Assembly (NCBI GenBank): GCA_030549205.1 | Contig: JAUKTV010000005.1 | Span: 2,902,930-2,966,929, forward strand | Length of the DNA stretch: 64,000 nt | Origin: Apiosordaria backusii | Taxonomy: Eukaryota > Ascomycota > Sordariomycetes > Sordariales > Lasiosphaeriaceae | Direction: 5' to 3' | Part shown: one piece after another, positions 39,455-51,908 of the stretch | Layout: every line of letters begins with the position of its first letter | How positions within the stretch are numbered: position 1 is the first letter of the stretch | Position numbers and translations under genes: made by a program | Notes under the pieces: model-generated | Told to the model about the DNA's origin: nothing | What the model saw: the letters and a program-made list of their open reading frames with translations, nothing else | Databases searched by the model: none

Positions 39455-39648
39455 CTTTCTTAAATAAAAAAATTAAGTTAAACTATAATTAATAAAGTTA
39501 ATTTTAATTTTAATAATAACAATAAAAAATAAAATAGTTTAATAAATAATTAATTAAATAACTATAAGAAAGAATTTAAAAATACTATTATATTAATTAT
39601 AAATATTTATATATTATATTTTATATATATATTACCGAATTTTAAAAT
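39455..39648 (+). repeat. Family R 3' fragment
   Basis: It matches the last ~190 bp of family R, ending ATATTACCGAATTTTAAA (R end ACCACCGAACCTTAAG). The 5' part is absent; a few bases of the interrupted family S copy lie between it and the Copia-B duplication. Confidence 0.65.
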
Positions 39649-39649
39649 A

Positions 39650-40862
39650 AATATATTAAGATTATTTAGTTAATATAAGCTTTATATTTTTTATATATTA
39701 AATAAAAAAGATTTAATGTTTAATATTTTTTTTTTTATATTTTAATATTTAAATAATTTATTAATAATATTATTACCTTTAATTATTATTGATAATTGTT
39801 TATAAAAAAGTTTATTTATAAGTTAATAAATTTTAATTATTTTTTTAAAAAATATAAGTTAGTATAGTAAAATTTAAAAAAATTAAAAAAGTAAATAACT
39901 ACGTTATAATTAAATTTTATAAAAATTAAATTATTATAATTAATTACTTTTTATAATATGATAATAAAGTTAATAGTTTAATAGGTATAATTAGTAGATT
40001 TAAAAAATAATAATGGAAAGCATATAAATAAAGAATATAATTTTAAATATAATATAATTATAATTAAAATTTAATTAAAATAGTTTTAAAATAAATTTAA
40101 TAACTTTTAACTTTAAAATATACTATTTATTTAAATACTTAAATATTATATAAAAAAAGAAAACCTTAATAATATGTTTAAAAAGGTACTTATTTCTTTT
40201 AATAATAATATTAAATATTTAATTATTACCTAATAATATATACCTTTAAATATCTTTATAATATTTATAATAATAACTGAATGTTATTTTTATTATTATA
40301 ATTTATATTTAATTACATTTGTAATTACTATATATTTATTATAAAAGAAATAAAGCCTTTCTTTATTTAACGTATAATTTTATATATATCCTTTAATAAA
40401 ACCTATTAAAATTTCTAATCATTTATTTATTAAATAATATTAATATAATCGTACTTTTCATAACATACTACTTTATAAATTTAATTTTTATTACCTTTTG
40501 ATGAAAAAAAGTTTACTTTACTTTTATTAAAATATATAATATAATAAATATTAAAGTACTTTTAATAATATTATTTTATAAAATTAGTATTATTATAAAT
40601 ATAAAACCTCCTATAATAATACCGTTAACTTTTAAATTATCAACGATAATATTAATATTAAACTTAAATAAAAAAATATTAAATTTAATAAAACTAATAT
40701 AAAAATTATTATTAATAATAATAAAACATATTTTAAAATATTAACTTTTTTATTAACTATAATTATAATATAATATAATCGATAATACTATTTTATAAAT
40801 AAACTTTAAATTATAAATTTCTATATTATTATTTTTATTAATATTTAATTTAATAATTAATA
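39650..40862. other. AT-rich DNA, nothing recognised
   Basis: It has stops in all frames and no LTR edges, polymerase motifs or tRNA-like boxes. Probably old transposon sequence, by context only. Confidence 0.5.
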
Positions 40863-41515
40863 TCTCTTTAAAAAGTAAAGTTTTTAAAAAGAAAATTCTT
40901 TTCTAATATTATATTTAATATTAATACCTTTTATAATTAATTTAATATACTATTTAAATTACTTAAGGCCATCGTTATAATTATATATTTATTATATAAT
41001 TAAACCTTTTACTGTTAAATTTAATAATAAATTTATAAAATAATAATATACTTAAACCTTTTAAATACTTCCTTTATTATTAAATCATTTATAATCATAT
41101 TAGGAATTATTAACTTATATTAAAGTTAAATATTAATATTTATATACAATAAAAAAAGATTTCATTTACTTTTCTTTACTAGTCCTTTCCTATATTACTT
41201 ACTATACTCCTTTTTTATATTACTTATTATATTTTTTTCCTATATTACCTACTATATTTTTCTTTTATATTATCTATTATATTAAAACTTAATCGACTAT
41301 TATTTATATTATTAAATATAGGTCTATTTTATATAATTTAATAATTAAAAAATAATCTTAATATACTAATAATATATAATTTACTATATTAAAAGTTTAT
41401 AAATATAAATTCTTAAAATTAAATAATAATAAAAAACTTTAAGTTTATTAATATAATTATTATTATTTTAAAAAAAGGATAGTAAAAAGTAAAAGAATAT
41501 AAATATTGTTTATAT

Positions 41516-42398
41516 ATCTTTTTGAAAAGTAGAGCTTTTAAAAAAAAGAAATTTCTTTTATAATGTTATATTTAGTGTTAGTTCTCTTTATAATTAATTT
41601 AATATATTATTTAAATTGCTTAAGGTTACCGTTATAATTATATATTAATTTTATATTTATTATATACTTATTATATAATTAAACCTTTTATTATTAAATT
41701 TATCAATAAGTTTATATAATAATATTATAATTAAATTTTTTAAACGTTTTTATTATTATTAAATAATTAGATATTAATATTTATATAAGGTTAAAAAGGA
41801 TTTTAAATTTTTTTTTTCTGTTTTTTTAATCTTTTTTTATATTATTTACTATATTAAAATTTAATCGATTATAATATCAAATATAAATTTATTTTATATA
41901 ATTTAATAATTAAAGGATAGTATTAATATAATAGCAATATATAATTATATTAAAAGCGTATAAATATAAACTTTTAAAGTTAAATTATTATAAGTAATTT
42001 AAATTAATTAATATAATAATGGTTATATTAAAGAAAGATAGTAAAAAGTAAAAGAATATAAATATTATTTATATTTAAATATATATTATATATACTATTG
42101 TTATTTTATTAATATACTAGACCTTATTAATTTAAATAGGATTTAATTGATTTTAATATAAATTAGTAAATTAAAGAAAATAATAAGGAGATTGAAAATA
42201 AAGTTTTTAAATAAAAAAATAAAGTAAAAGGATAGTTAATAAAGTTAATATCAATTGTAAGTATAATAGTAAAGGTTAAAATGTTTTAATAGGTAATTAA
42301 TTTAATAGTATATTGAATAATTTAAAACCATTATTTACTATTATATTAATTATAAGTATTTATATATTATATTTTATATATATAATATTAAATTTTAA
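41516..42398 (+). mobile_element. Family R copy nested in R (883 bp, 14 bp target duplication)
   Basis: The flanks are AATATTGTTTATAT (41,502-41,515) and AATATTATTTATAT (42,399-42,412), identical but for one G/A difference. The copy starts near CTTTTTGAAAAGTAGAGC and ends near TTAAATTTTAAA, RIP forms of the family ends. Only one unit of the 25 bp array remains near 41,845. Confidence 0.8.
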
Positions 42399-42650
42399 AA
42401 TATTATTTATATTTTTAAGATTTTATTTTTTAATTATTATAAAAAACTTTATTAATTTACATAGGGTTTAATTAATTTTAAATTAAAGTATTAAATTAAA
42501 AATAATAATAAAATATTTACAATAAAATATTTAAATAAAAGGATAAAATAAAAGAATAATTAGTAAGGTTAATTTTAATTATAGAAATAATAAGGAAAAA
42601 TAAAATAGTTTAATAAGTAATAATTTTATTAAATGACTTAAAGATATTAT

Positions 42651-43591
42651 CTTAAGGTTCGGTAATATATATATAAAACGTAATATATAAATACTTATAA
42701 TTAATATAATAGTATTTTTAAATTATTTAATATACTATTAAATTAGCTATTTATTAACGCGTTTTAACTTTTACTATTATACTTATAATCGATATCAACT
42801 TTTTTTAACTATCCTTTTACTTTATCCTTATCTTTAAAAGCTTTATTTTAATTCTTTTTATTATCTTTATTAATTTATAATTTTCTATTAAATTTAATTA
42901 ACCCATATTTAAATCGATAAAGTTTAATATATTATTAAAAAAATAAAATATTAAGTTTATATATAGTTAAATCTTAAATATAAGTAAAGTTTATTTTTTA
43001 TTTTTTATTATCTTTCTTTAATATAGCCATTATTATATTAGTTAATTTAACTTTATTATTATTTAATCTTAGGATTTTATATTTATAAACTTTTAATATA
43101 GTAAATTATATATTAGTATCATATTAATACTATTCTTTAATTATTAAATTATATAAAATAGATTTATATTTAATATTATAATTAATTAAATTTCAATATA
43201 GTAGGTAATATAAAAAAGTAATATAGTAGATAAAATAAGAAAGGAACGGTAAAACAAAGTAATAAATAAGATCTTTTTTAACTTTATAAAGATATTAATA
43301 TTTAACTTTAATATAGGTTAATAAAGGAATTATTAGTATAATTATAAATAATTCGGTAATAAAAGAGGTATTATAAAAGTTTAATTATAAATATTATATA
43401 AGTTTATTATCAAATTTAATAATAACAGTTTAACTATATAATAAGTATATAATAAATATATAATAATTATATATTTAAAATGGTAGCTTTAGATAATTTA
43501 AATAGTATATTAAATTAACTATAAAGAGAATTAACGCCGAGTATAGCATTATAAAAGATTTTTTTTTTAAAAAGCTTTACTTTTTAAAAAA
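42651..43591 (-). mobile_element. Family R copy nested in R, minus strand (941 bp)
   Basis: On the minus strand it ends CCGAACCTTAAG at 42,651 and starts near 43,591. The flanks CTTAAAGATATTAT (42,637-42,650) and TATAAAAATACTAT (43,592-43,605) agree at 11 of 14 positions. It carries about two 25 bp units near 43,200-43,250. Confidence 0.76.
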
Positions 43592-43649
43592 ATATAAAAA
43601 TACTATTATATTAATTGTAAACATTTATATATATTTATTAAATCTTATT

Positions 43650-45062
43650 ATTTAATAGTTAAATAATATAATATTAAATTATTTTTATAATTAAATTAAC
43701 TTTATATTATAAATACCTTAAAATTTATTATAAAACTTAATTTACTTTTAATTTAATAATGGTAAATTTTAAATATAATAAAAACTGCTTTTACTTTTAA
43801 AATATTATTAAGAATAATAAAATAGTATTGTCAAGGTATATTTTTAAAAAATACTTTATTATATTAAAATTTTAAATAGATTTAATTAAAATACTTTTAA
43901 CTATCCTTTATTAAATTTTAAATTATATTAAATATTAATATTTATAGCCTAAAAGAGTTTAAAACTTCTAAATAATTTATACTTTATATTAATAAAAAAC
44001 GGCTAATTTTATAAACTATAATATATTTCTTATATAGTTTAAAAAAGTATATAAATAATTTCTTTTTTTATAATACTTTTAATTATAATTTTCTTTCTTT
44101 TTTTATTATAAACGATTTTACTTTTAAAATTGTTAAAGTAAGTATAATAATATTAATAAAGATAAACTTAATAAATAATATAAAAAAGTTAAATATAAAG
44201 AGTATAATAATTAAAATAAATAGTATAATAAACTTTATAGTATTTGAAATCGTATTTAAAAGAAAGACTGTACTTATTTTAATAATAAAACTAAATTTAG
44301 GTGTTATTAATTATTTATAATAATAAACTAATCGGCTTTAACTTTTAATAAATAGTTTAACTTTAATAAAGTAAGTAATTATAATTAAAGTTTTTTTATA
44401 ATTATTAATAAAAGCCTTTACTATATTTAGTATAATAAATTATTAAATTCTTATTATATTAAAAACGATTATTTTTATTATAATATAAAAGTAATTAAAA
44501 TAAAAAAACTTTAATTACACCTTTGTATTGTTTTTATTATATATATAGGTATTATTAAAAGTTATAACGTCCTTTTTAAATACTTCAAGATTTATTAATT
44601 AAAATTAAAGGCCTTTATAAACGTTAATTATTTAAGTAATAAAAAGAAAGAAAGTAAATTAAAAGAAGTATATATCGATATTAAAATATTTTTAATTAAA
44701 AAAGTATTTATATTTAATAAATATAATAAGAAAGGTAATTCTTTATCAAACTATATATACCTTTATATCGATATTATAGTAAAGTTTAATAAAAGATAAT
44801 ATAAATTTATTTTAATTTAAATTATAGTTTATAATATTAATAAAGAAGCTTTTAAAAGCTTTAAATAAATTATATTTATAATTTATATAATAGAAATTAA
44901 TCTTAATAATTAATTGAATTTTATATAGATTATTTATTTCCAATAGGTTATTAATAATTTAACTTTTAACTTTTTATTAAATAATAACTTTCTTTATTTT
45001 TTTTATATTATAATTAACTATTAAAAATATAAAGCATTCTTTATTATCTTAAATATTTATAT
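43650..45062. other. AT-rich DNA, nothing recognised
   Basis: No domain, LTR or repeat edge could be assigned. A plus-strand frame around 44,520-45,000 has slightly longer open stretches, but I do not recognise the product and do not call it a gene. Confidence 0.45.
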
Positions 45063-45881
45063 TCTTTAAAAAGGAAATCTTTTAAAAAGAATTTCCTTTA
45101 TAATATTATATTTAACGTTAGTTCTTTTTATAATTAATTTAATATATTATCAAATTATTTAAATCTTATTTATTATTATAATTAAACCTTTTATTATTTA
45201 ATTTAATAATATATATAGAAAATAATAATATAGTTAAACTTTTTAAATACCTTCTTTATAACCAAATTATTTCTTTACTAACCTATATAAAAGTTAAATA
45301 TTAATAGTTATATAAAATTAAAAGGGGTTTTATTTATTACTTTTCTTTATTATTTTTCTTTTATATTATTAAAATTTATTTAATTATATTATTATATATA
45401 AATCTATTTGATATAATTTAAGAATTACAAGATATTATTAATATAATATTACAATATAATTTACTATATTAAAGGTTTATAAATATAAGATTTTAAAATT
45501 AAATAGTAATAAGTTTAAATTTATTAATATAATTCTAGTTTTATTAAATAAAAATAATAGTAAATAAAAAAGTATAAACATTATTTATATTTAATAATTA
45601 ACTATATATACTTTATTTTTTAAATAATAGTTTAACCTTTATTAATTTAAATATTATAAATTAAAAACAATAATAAAAAAACTTAAAATAAAGTATTTAA
45701 ATAAAAGGATAAAATAAAAGTATAATTAATAAAATAATTCTACTTACTGTAGTAACATTTAAAGGTTAAATAATTTAATAGATAATTAATTTATTAATTA
45801 TATTAAATAATTCAAAGATATCATTATATTAATTGTAAATATTTATATATTATATTTTATATATATATTATTGAATTTAAA
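45063..45881 (+). repeat. Family R copy, diverged
   Basis: It is colinear with 26,568-27,541 from an eroded start (CTTTAAAAAGGAAATC) to an end near TATTGAATTTAAAA. No target duplication could be confirmed. Confidence 0.65.
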
Positions 45882-46570
45882 AGTATTACTTTTAAGAAAT
45901 TCATAATAAATTTTAAATTTAAACTATATTTTAAATCTTACCGCTATAAAGTTACTTTTTATAAATATATTACTTTAATTTTTGATATTATAGTATTTAT
46001 TTTTATGTAATATATAATTATATTAAAAGACCGTTCTTTTATACTTAAAGGAATTTATTTTAATATTTTAAATATTATTATTAATTTTAATATATTAAAG
46101 GTTATAATTATTTATAATATAATTAATAATATAATAATTATCCTTAAATATATTTATTTAAATAATATTAATATTGGATAATATTATAACTTTTATAAAT
46201 ACTACTTTAATTATTAATTTAATACTATTATTTATTAATAAAAAATTTAATACTTAATTTACTATTAATAATTATATTAAAGCCTTTACTATTAAAGATT
46301 AATTTACTATTAATATTATTATTATATATAAACTTAATTAAATTTATTATAGGTTTTAATAATTAAGTATAGTTTATATTATGATTTTAAATAAAGTAAA
46401 TATATAAAATCTAACTTGACTTTTAAATACTATCTTTAATATAATTTAAAAAGATTTAAATACCTTTAATATTTAATAGTTTTTAAAAAGTACTTTGCTT
46501 TTAAATTAAAAATACTATTAAAGTTATTTAAAATAGTTATTAATAAAGATATTTTTATATATATATATAT
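45882..46570. other. AT-rich DNA next to the Gypsy relic
   Basis: It lies where Gypsy integrase would be expected downstream of RNase H on the minus strand. I looked for the HHCC zinc region and a DDE core in all frames and could not recognise them, so the relic is probably truncated or too eroded here. Confidence 0.45.
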
Positions 46571-46574
46571 ATCC

Positions 46575-46640
46575 TTTATAGTATAATAGTATATAATAAA
46601 AGGTTGTAAATTCGAGTTTACTATTAAAATAAATACCTTA
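46575..46640 (+). pseudogene. tRNA-like remnant lacking the anticodon arm (tentative)
   Basis: CCTTTATAGTATAATAGTAT looks like the 5' part of a tRNA with an A box, and GGTTGTAAATTCGAGTTTAC like a T arm with a B box. The two are only about 28 bp apart, too close to hold an anticodon arm. It resembles the family S head (for example 30,741-30,821 inverted) with about 30 bp removed. A functional tRNA is excluded; whether it is a SINE head or chance is open. Confidence 0.35.
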
Positions 46641-49600
46641 ATATACCTTCTACTATTTCCTATAGTAATAGTAATAACTTCTTTACTATCCTTTCTTTAT
46701 AATAGTTTATCCTTTTATTTAAAGTATCTGCCTTTATATTCTTAAACCCTTTTTTATAATAAATTTAAAAGTTAAATTCTAATAGGAACTTTAATTACTT
46801 ACTTTATTTAATATTAAAGACCTTAATAATAGTAAAATACTTTAAATTTTTATAATCTATATAAATCTAAACCTTATAATTAGTCTTATTAAAGTATAGT
46901 CTTTACTTTTTAAAAGCCTTAATAATAGTAAGTAACTCCTTATTATAAATTAAGTAGTTTTTATATAGTCCTTTTAGCTTTTTTAAAAAGAATGTTATTA
47001 AATATAACTTCCTATCTTTATTTTATTATCCTAATTGTCCTCTAATAGTATAGTTAAAAGTATCTATTTTAACCTTAAAGGGTCATTTTAAGTTAAGAAG
47101 TTTAAATATTAAATTTACTATAATAGTATTTTTAATAGCTTAAAAAGCTTACTTTTGTATTTCCTTTTATTTAAACTTAATATCCTTTTTAATTAGGTTA
47201 TTTAATAGTTTTATAATAGTACTGTAACTTTATATAAATATTTAATAGAAATTTGTAAATTCTAAAAACTTACAAACCATAATTTTCAATTATTTAAATA
47301 TTTTCCTTTATAATTTTAACTAGTCTTTAATTACTATAATCTTTTTTAATTCTATCTATACTTCTTTTAATAAAATTAAATATCTTAAATAAACCGTTTC
47401 CTATATATAGAACTTACTTTTATCTTTATTAACCGATAGTCCTACTTTATATAGTATATTTAAGATTTCCTTAATATACTACTTATATTCTTTTAAAGTA
47501 TATAAGTAAATAAAAACGTTATCGAAATAGTAAACTACTATTTTATTAAAATACTAGTGAATTATATAATTAATAAAGGCTTAAAAAGTTACTAGTATAT
47601 TAATAAGCTTAAATAATATAATAAAGTATTTAAAATACTTATAAAGTATATAAAAAGCTATCTTCTATTTATCTCCTTTTTTAATTTGTATATATATATA
47701 TTTAATTAATATATTAAGTTTAATAAACTATTATACCTTTAATAGTTAACTTTATAACTGTAAAATCAATCGTAATAAGTAACTATTTTTTATTATTTTC
47801 TAATTTAACTGTTAATAATTTATATATAATTGTAAACTTTTATTTTTCTTTAATATAAAGAAAATATAATATCTAACCGGTAATATAAATAGTCTAATAT
47901 ATCCTTTTTTAATATTTTTATTTAAATACTTTTATAACTTTTTACTTTACTTATCGTTAATATAGTAGATTTAAAAAAGCTTAAGTTTTATTTCTTCTTT
48001 AAATTTAATTTTATAGTCCTATAGTCCTCTTTTTAATAAACCTTAAAGGTATTTTACTATAAATACTAAATATCCTTAATACTTTAATAGCATTTCCTTT
48101 TTTTTACTTTTCTATATATTATTATAATAGGTATATTTATCTTTTATTACTACTGTAATTTTTATTAATATAATTATCTCTATTAACCTTATTTTTTTAA
48201 TTTTACTACCTTTATTAATTAAATATATTAATACTTTCTATATTTTTTATAGTAATACTATAAAAGGTATTTATTCTATATTCTATTTTTACTATATTTC
48301 TAATCTTCTATTATTAATTAAATACTTTTAATATAGTTTTGGTTATAAATAACCACTATCTTTTTAATAAATATCTAAATTATAGTCCTTATACTATAGT
48401 TAACTTAAAATTATATCTTTCTTTAATCTTATATTTACAATATTGAAAATTACTAACATTATCTTTCTTAATATTATAATATTTAATAATAATATCTCTT
48501 TATTTACTAACTATATAAAGAATGGTCCTTTTATAATAACCTTATTTTCTTTCTTTTTTTATAAAATTTAGGTTTATTTTATAAATTTTAACAAAAATTA
48601 AATCTACTTTTACTTTACTATTTATAAATACTTATATTTAAAAACCCTTTTAATATACTACTATTTACAATCTTTTATTTTTTATACCCCTTTTTTATAT
48701 AGTAATAACCTTATTAATATTTTATTTATAATCTTTTAAAAGTTTACAGTTTCTATAAAAGGCTATAGCCTTTTTTCTAATTATTATTATACCTTTAAAG
48801 TATCTTCTTTCTTTAAACTATTTAGTAATTTAAAATCGGCTAACTATTATTATTAAGCTTCTTTCTATCCTTTACTATTAAATTAGCATTTATCTATTCT
48901 ATAGACTTCTTTCTATATTATATTTTATTTTATATAAAATACTTATACTTTTATTTATAAATATAGTATATAATCTTTATTTAAATAGTAAACTATATTT
49001 TTATTAAACTTATTTAAATAATACTAAGCCTTCTTTAATTAAAATTAAATAACTTATAGTATATTATTTAATTAAATTAGATCTTTTTATTTTTATAGAA
49101 AATAGTTACTTAATTTCTAATCTAAGTTCCCTTACTTTATAAGTATTTTTAATATTAATATTAATTATCTTACTTAAGTAACTTCTTTAATTGGCTAATA
49201 CCTATTAAAAGTCTTTAATTAATAATATTCTATATATCTATAGGTAATATATTAAAACTATAGTATCTTTTTATATTCTAAGTATTTTAAATAGATTTAT
49301 AATATATCTTCTTTATAATAAGTATACTATCTATATATTAAGATTTCTTTTAATATTAATGTAAGCTTTAAACTGGTTATTAATTGCGTTATTTAAAACT
49401 TATCCTAAGTCTTTCTATACTTATTATTCTATATACAATCCCTTTTAAATTCTTCTTTAAGATTAACCTATTACTTATTATCCTATTAAAGCTATATAAA
49501 TAGCTAATTATTAACTATAACTATAGTCTATACTATCTTATTTTTAAAGTTATAGTACTATTAGTTAATTTCTTTATATAAGTTCTAAAGTTCTTTTACC

Positions 49601-50900
49601 TTTTTCTTAAGTTTTTAAAATTATTCTTTAGCTTATTATAAGGTTATTTTTATATTTAAATTTTAAATATTAATTATACTTATAGTAAAAACTTATTTTA
49701 ATTATTATACAGTTTCCTTAAAGGGTCTTAAAACTATACTTTTTTTTTATTCTATAGTTCTTTTAATCGGTTATTCTTATCTTACAATATAGTCCTCCCC
49801 TTTTAAATTAACTGTTAATTTTCCTTCTTATACTTTATATTTATAATTACTATTAATATAGTTATTTATTAAGTCTTAAAAACCTTTATTAATATATTTA
49901 AAATTGAAGATTTTAATAACCTACATTGCCTTTATAATTACTGCCGTTTTGTTTTTTCTTTTATTTAAATTATTTAAGTATTTAGTAGTCTTATTTAAAA
50001 TGTCTAACCTTTCTATAGTTAAAGCATTTAGCATTGTTCTTTCTTTTAAACTACCTTTAAACTATATTAATCTTTATAAGTCCTATATATATAGTCTTAA
50101 ATATATTTATAATATAGTATTTCCTTATATTATTAACTTAGTAGCTTTTAATACTATAGTACTATTTTAAATTAATATATATTCCTTTTTTCTTTATTTA
50201 ATATTAAAATTGCCAGTTGTTAATATAAATAGCTATAGTAATATACTTATTAATAGTATTTAGTCTTTTCTCTTTATATTTTATCCTTTACTTTATTTTT
50301 AAGTCTATTATAAAAAAGCTATATTAATCCCTTATTATTAATTTCACTATATACTATATTAGTTTTAAAGATAGTAATATAGTTAGTTACTAATTAGATC
50401 TAATATAGGTTAATAAGTCTTTTTTAAACTTAATAAGCTTTATTGTACTTTTTAAAGACTTCCTTAATATAGGTTTTAAACTTTTTAAAAGTCTTAAAGT
50501 ATTCTTTAATAATATTCTTTTAATATTTATATAGTTATTTTTATAATAGTTATTTAAAATAAGCTCGAACTATATAAAAGCCTTATCTTTAAATTAAGAT
50601 ATTATATATATAACCTTAAACTCTTTATTAAGGAAGTAAGTAGGATAATATTGAAAATAGGTCTTAAGTTAAATTAAGAATCCTTATAGTATTCGGAAGT
50701 TTCGATTTTAACTAGCTAACTATTATAGTAATTTAAGTAACTAACGGCGATAACTTAGTTTTAAGTTTATTAAACTGTATTTTCAAGCTTTTTAATATAA
50801 AAGTTAAGTTAAGTTAAAATAACTTAAGGGCTTTCGTTATTGTCTACTATAGTAATAGATACCTTTAACTTATTTATAATAAAGTTAAAGTAAGTATATA
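46640..50900 (-). mobile_element. Gypsy-type LTR retrotransposon relic (gag-pol), minus strand
   Basis: The minus strand carries Gypsy reverse transcriptase followed by RNase H at 48,050-46,650, in the order typical of Ty3/Gypsy. The 2.8 kb upstream should be gag and protease; the reading is stop-ridden and I could not fix a zinc knuckle or protease active site. Outer boundaries are approximate and I did not find a matching pair of LTRs. The Helitron lies about 0.75 kb beyond the 5' side. An 88-codon plus-strand open frame at 49,904-50,170 is antisense to this relic and not a gene. Confidence 0.75.
46650..48050 (-). pseudogene. Gypsy reverse transcriptase and RNase H remnant
   Basis: Minus-strand landmarks in order are an LPPHR-to-DL..AY region (about 48,040-47,690, weak), KIAFYILYKYFKY (TAFRTRYGHYEY), VVYYFDNVFIYLYTLKEY (about 47,540-47,490, VVYLDDILIYS with one Asp lost), ELKKIIVIKD, then RNase H with NYLIYNKELLTIIKAFKKQRLYF (about 46,960) and IYIDYKNLKYF (about 46,870-46,844, TDHKNLEYF). 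These are strong family signatures. Stops and the altered active site show it is dead. Confidence 0.85.
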
Positions 50901-51652
50901 ATGTATAATAAATCTTTAATTAAAACCTTTAAAAGGGATATATAGTTAAAGGTCTCTTTTAATAATAATAGTTTAGTATAGTTAAATAGTATATAATAAA
51001 ATATTTTAATATAAATATAAGGTACTATAAATATATACTGTGATTGTATATTATAGAACTATCTATAAGTTATTTAGTTTTTTTATATATATAGACTATA
51101 GCCCTTTTAAGATTATTATATTTTCCTAATAATCTTATAGTTAGATCGTTAAATTATCTTTATAATCCAGTAATCCTTTTTCTAAATTACTTTCATTTTC
51201 CAATAATCCCTTTCCTATAGGCCTATCCATACTTTCTCCTAATTGGCTATTCTTCTTTCTGTTCTAATTAGTTACTTCTTCTAGACATCTACGTTAAGGT
51301 CGTAATACCGACAGATAAATAAAGGTAATTAATAGAGCTATAGAATAATATATATACTTTTACTACTTTTTTTATTAAAATAACTAAATAGATTAACTAC
51401 TGTTAATTAAATTTATATTTAATAATTATATTTTAAAGACTACAGGCCTTTTACCTTTTTTTACTAACTATAGGTAATACTTCTATATAAAAACCGAACT
51501 GGTTAAAGAACCTAATACTATTAAGACTATATAATAGTAATAGAAGTTTCTTTATATTAAATTAATACTAGAATAACTCTTTTATATTATAATAAAATAC
51601 TAGATATTTATAATAAAAGTATAGAAAAGATATATCCGGTTTATTAATAAAT
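50900..51652. other. AT-rich flank between the Gypsy relic and the Helitron
   Basis: It probably includes the Gypsy 5' LTR: around 51,316 the minus strand could start an LTR with TGTCGGTATTACG, but I found no partner copy to prove it. No gene is visible. Composition changes abruptly at about 51,655. Confidence 0.4.
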
Positions 51653-51819
51653 AAAATTGCTAGCGTCGCTTCGTTCGTCAGTCGCGTGGCCCTTCGCTGC
51701 GCTACGGGACGCTTCCTTCCTCACTCTCGCTCCTGGCAATTTTGACACGGGCACGAATTTCATGTGCGTATGTGGAGAGCAAACTCAATTGGGGTCAAGT
51801 GGGGAGTAAACGAAGCGAC
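51653..51819 (-). other. Helitron 3'-terminal structure
   Basis: Three structures are visible. AAAATTGC at 51,653-51,660 pairs with GCAATTTT at 51,736-51,743. GTCGCTTCGTT at 51,665-51,675 pairs perfectly with AACGAAGCGAC at 51,809-51,819. GCGT(GG)CCC at 51,684-51,692 pairs with GGGACGC at 51,706-51,712 around a 13-base loop. On the minus strand the last GC-rich bases read GAAGCGACGCTAG. A hairpin a short distance before a CTAG end is the usual Helitron 3' terminator for rolling-circle transfer. Confidence 0.7.
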
Positions 51820-51824
51820 AATAA

Positions 51825-51836
51825 CCTGTCCGGAGG
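51825..51836 (+). repeat. Subterminal inverted repeat of the Helitron (3' side)
   Basis: CCTGTCCGGAGG is the perfect inverse of the 12 bp at 57,806-57,817. It lies about 170 bp inside the 3' end, giving the asymmetric arrangement of Helitron2-type elements. Confidence 0.8.
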
Positions 51837-51908
51837 CCAACAATCCCGTGTTCTGCTGAAGACTGTTTATTACAACTACAGCTAAACCTACACAACTAAA
51901 TCTTCTCT

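Larger units (their letters stand above)
40863..43650 (+). repeat. Family R copy broken in three by two later R insertions
   Basis: The segments 40,863-41,515, 42,413-42,636 and 43,606-43,650 together follow the family R sequence in order: the start near AAAGTAAAG, a four-unit 25 bp array at 41,184-41,283, the KDKVKGQ-like part, and the GATACTAT...TTAATCGTAAGC-like end. The breaks are filled by R copies at 41,516-42,398 (plus) and 42,651-43,591 (minus), each flanked by the duplicated target. Confidence 0.7.

Noticed and set aside
45882..46570. Gypsy integrase downstream of RNase H
   Set aside because: I expected HHCC and DDE landmarks on the minus strand and could not find them in any frame.
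48700..48800. A CCHC zinc knuckle of the Gypsy gag
   Set aside because: A KKGYSL stretch looked suggestive, but the remaining Cys/His positions do not follow even after allowing for RIP.
49904..50170. An 88-codon plus-strand open frame with hydrophobic composition
   Set aside because: It is antisense to the Gypsy relic. Its Leu/Ile/Phe/Tyr-rich composition is what any AT-rich frame would give, and no start context or homologous family is visible.
51655..51665. Canonical Helitron insertion between A and T
   Set aside because: The base after CTAG on the minus strand is C, not T. The ends fit Helitron2-type asymmetry better, and the exact boundary cannot be fixed from one copy.
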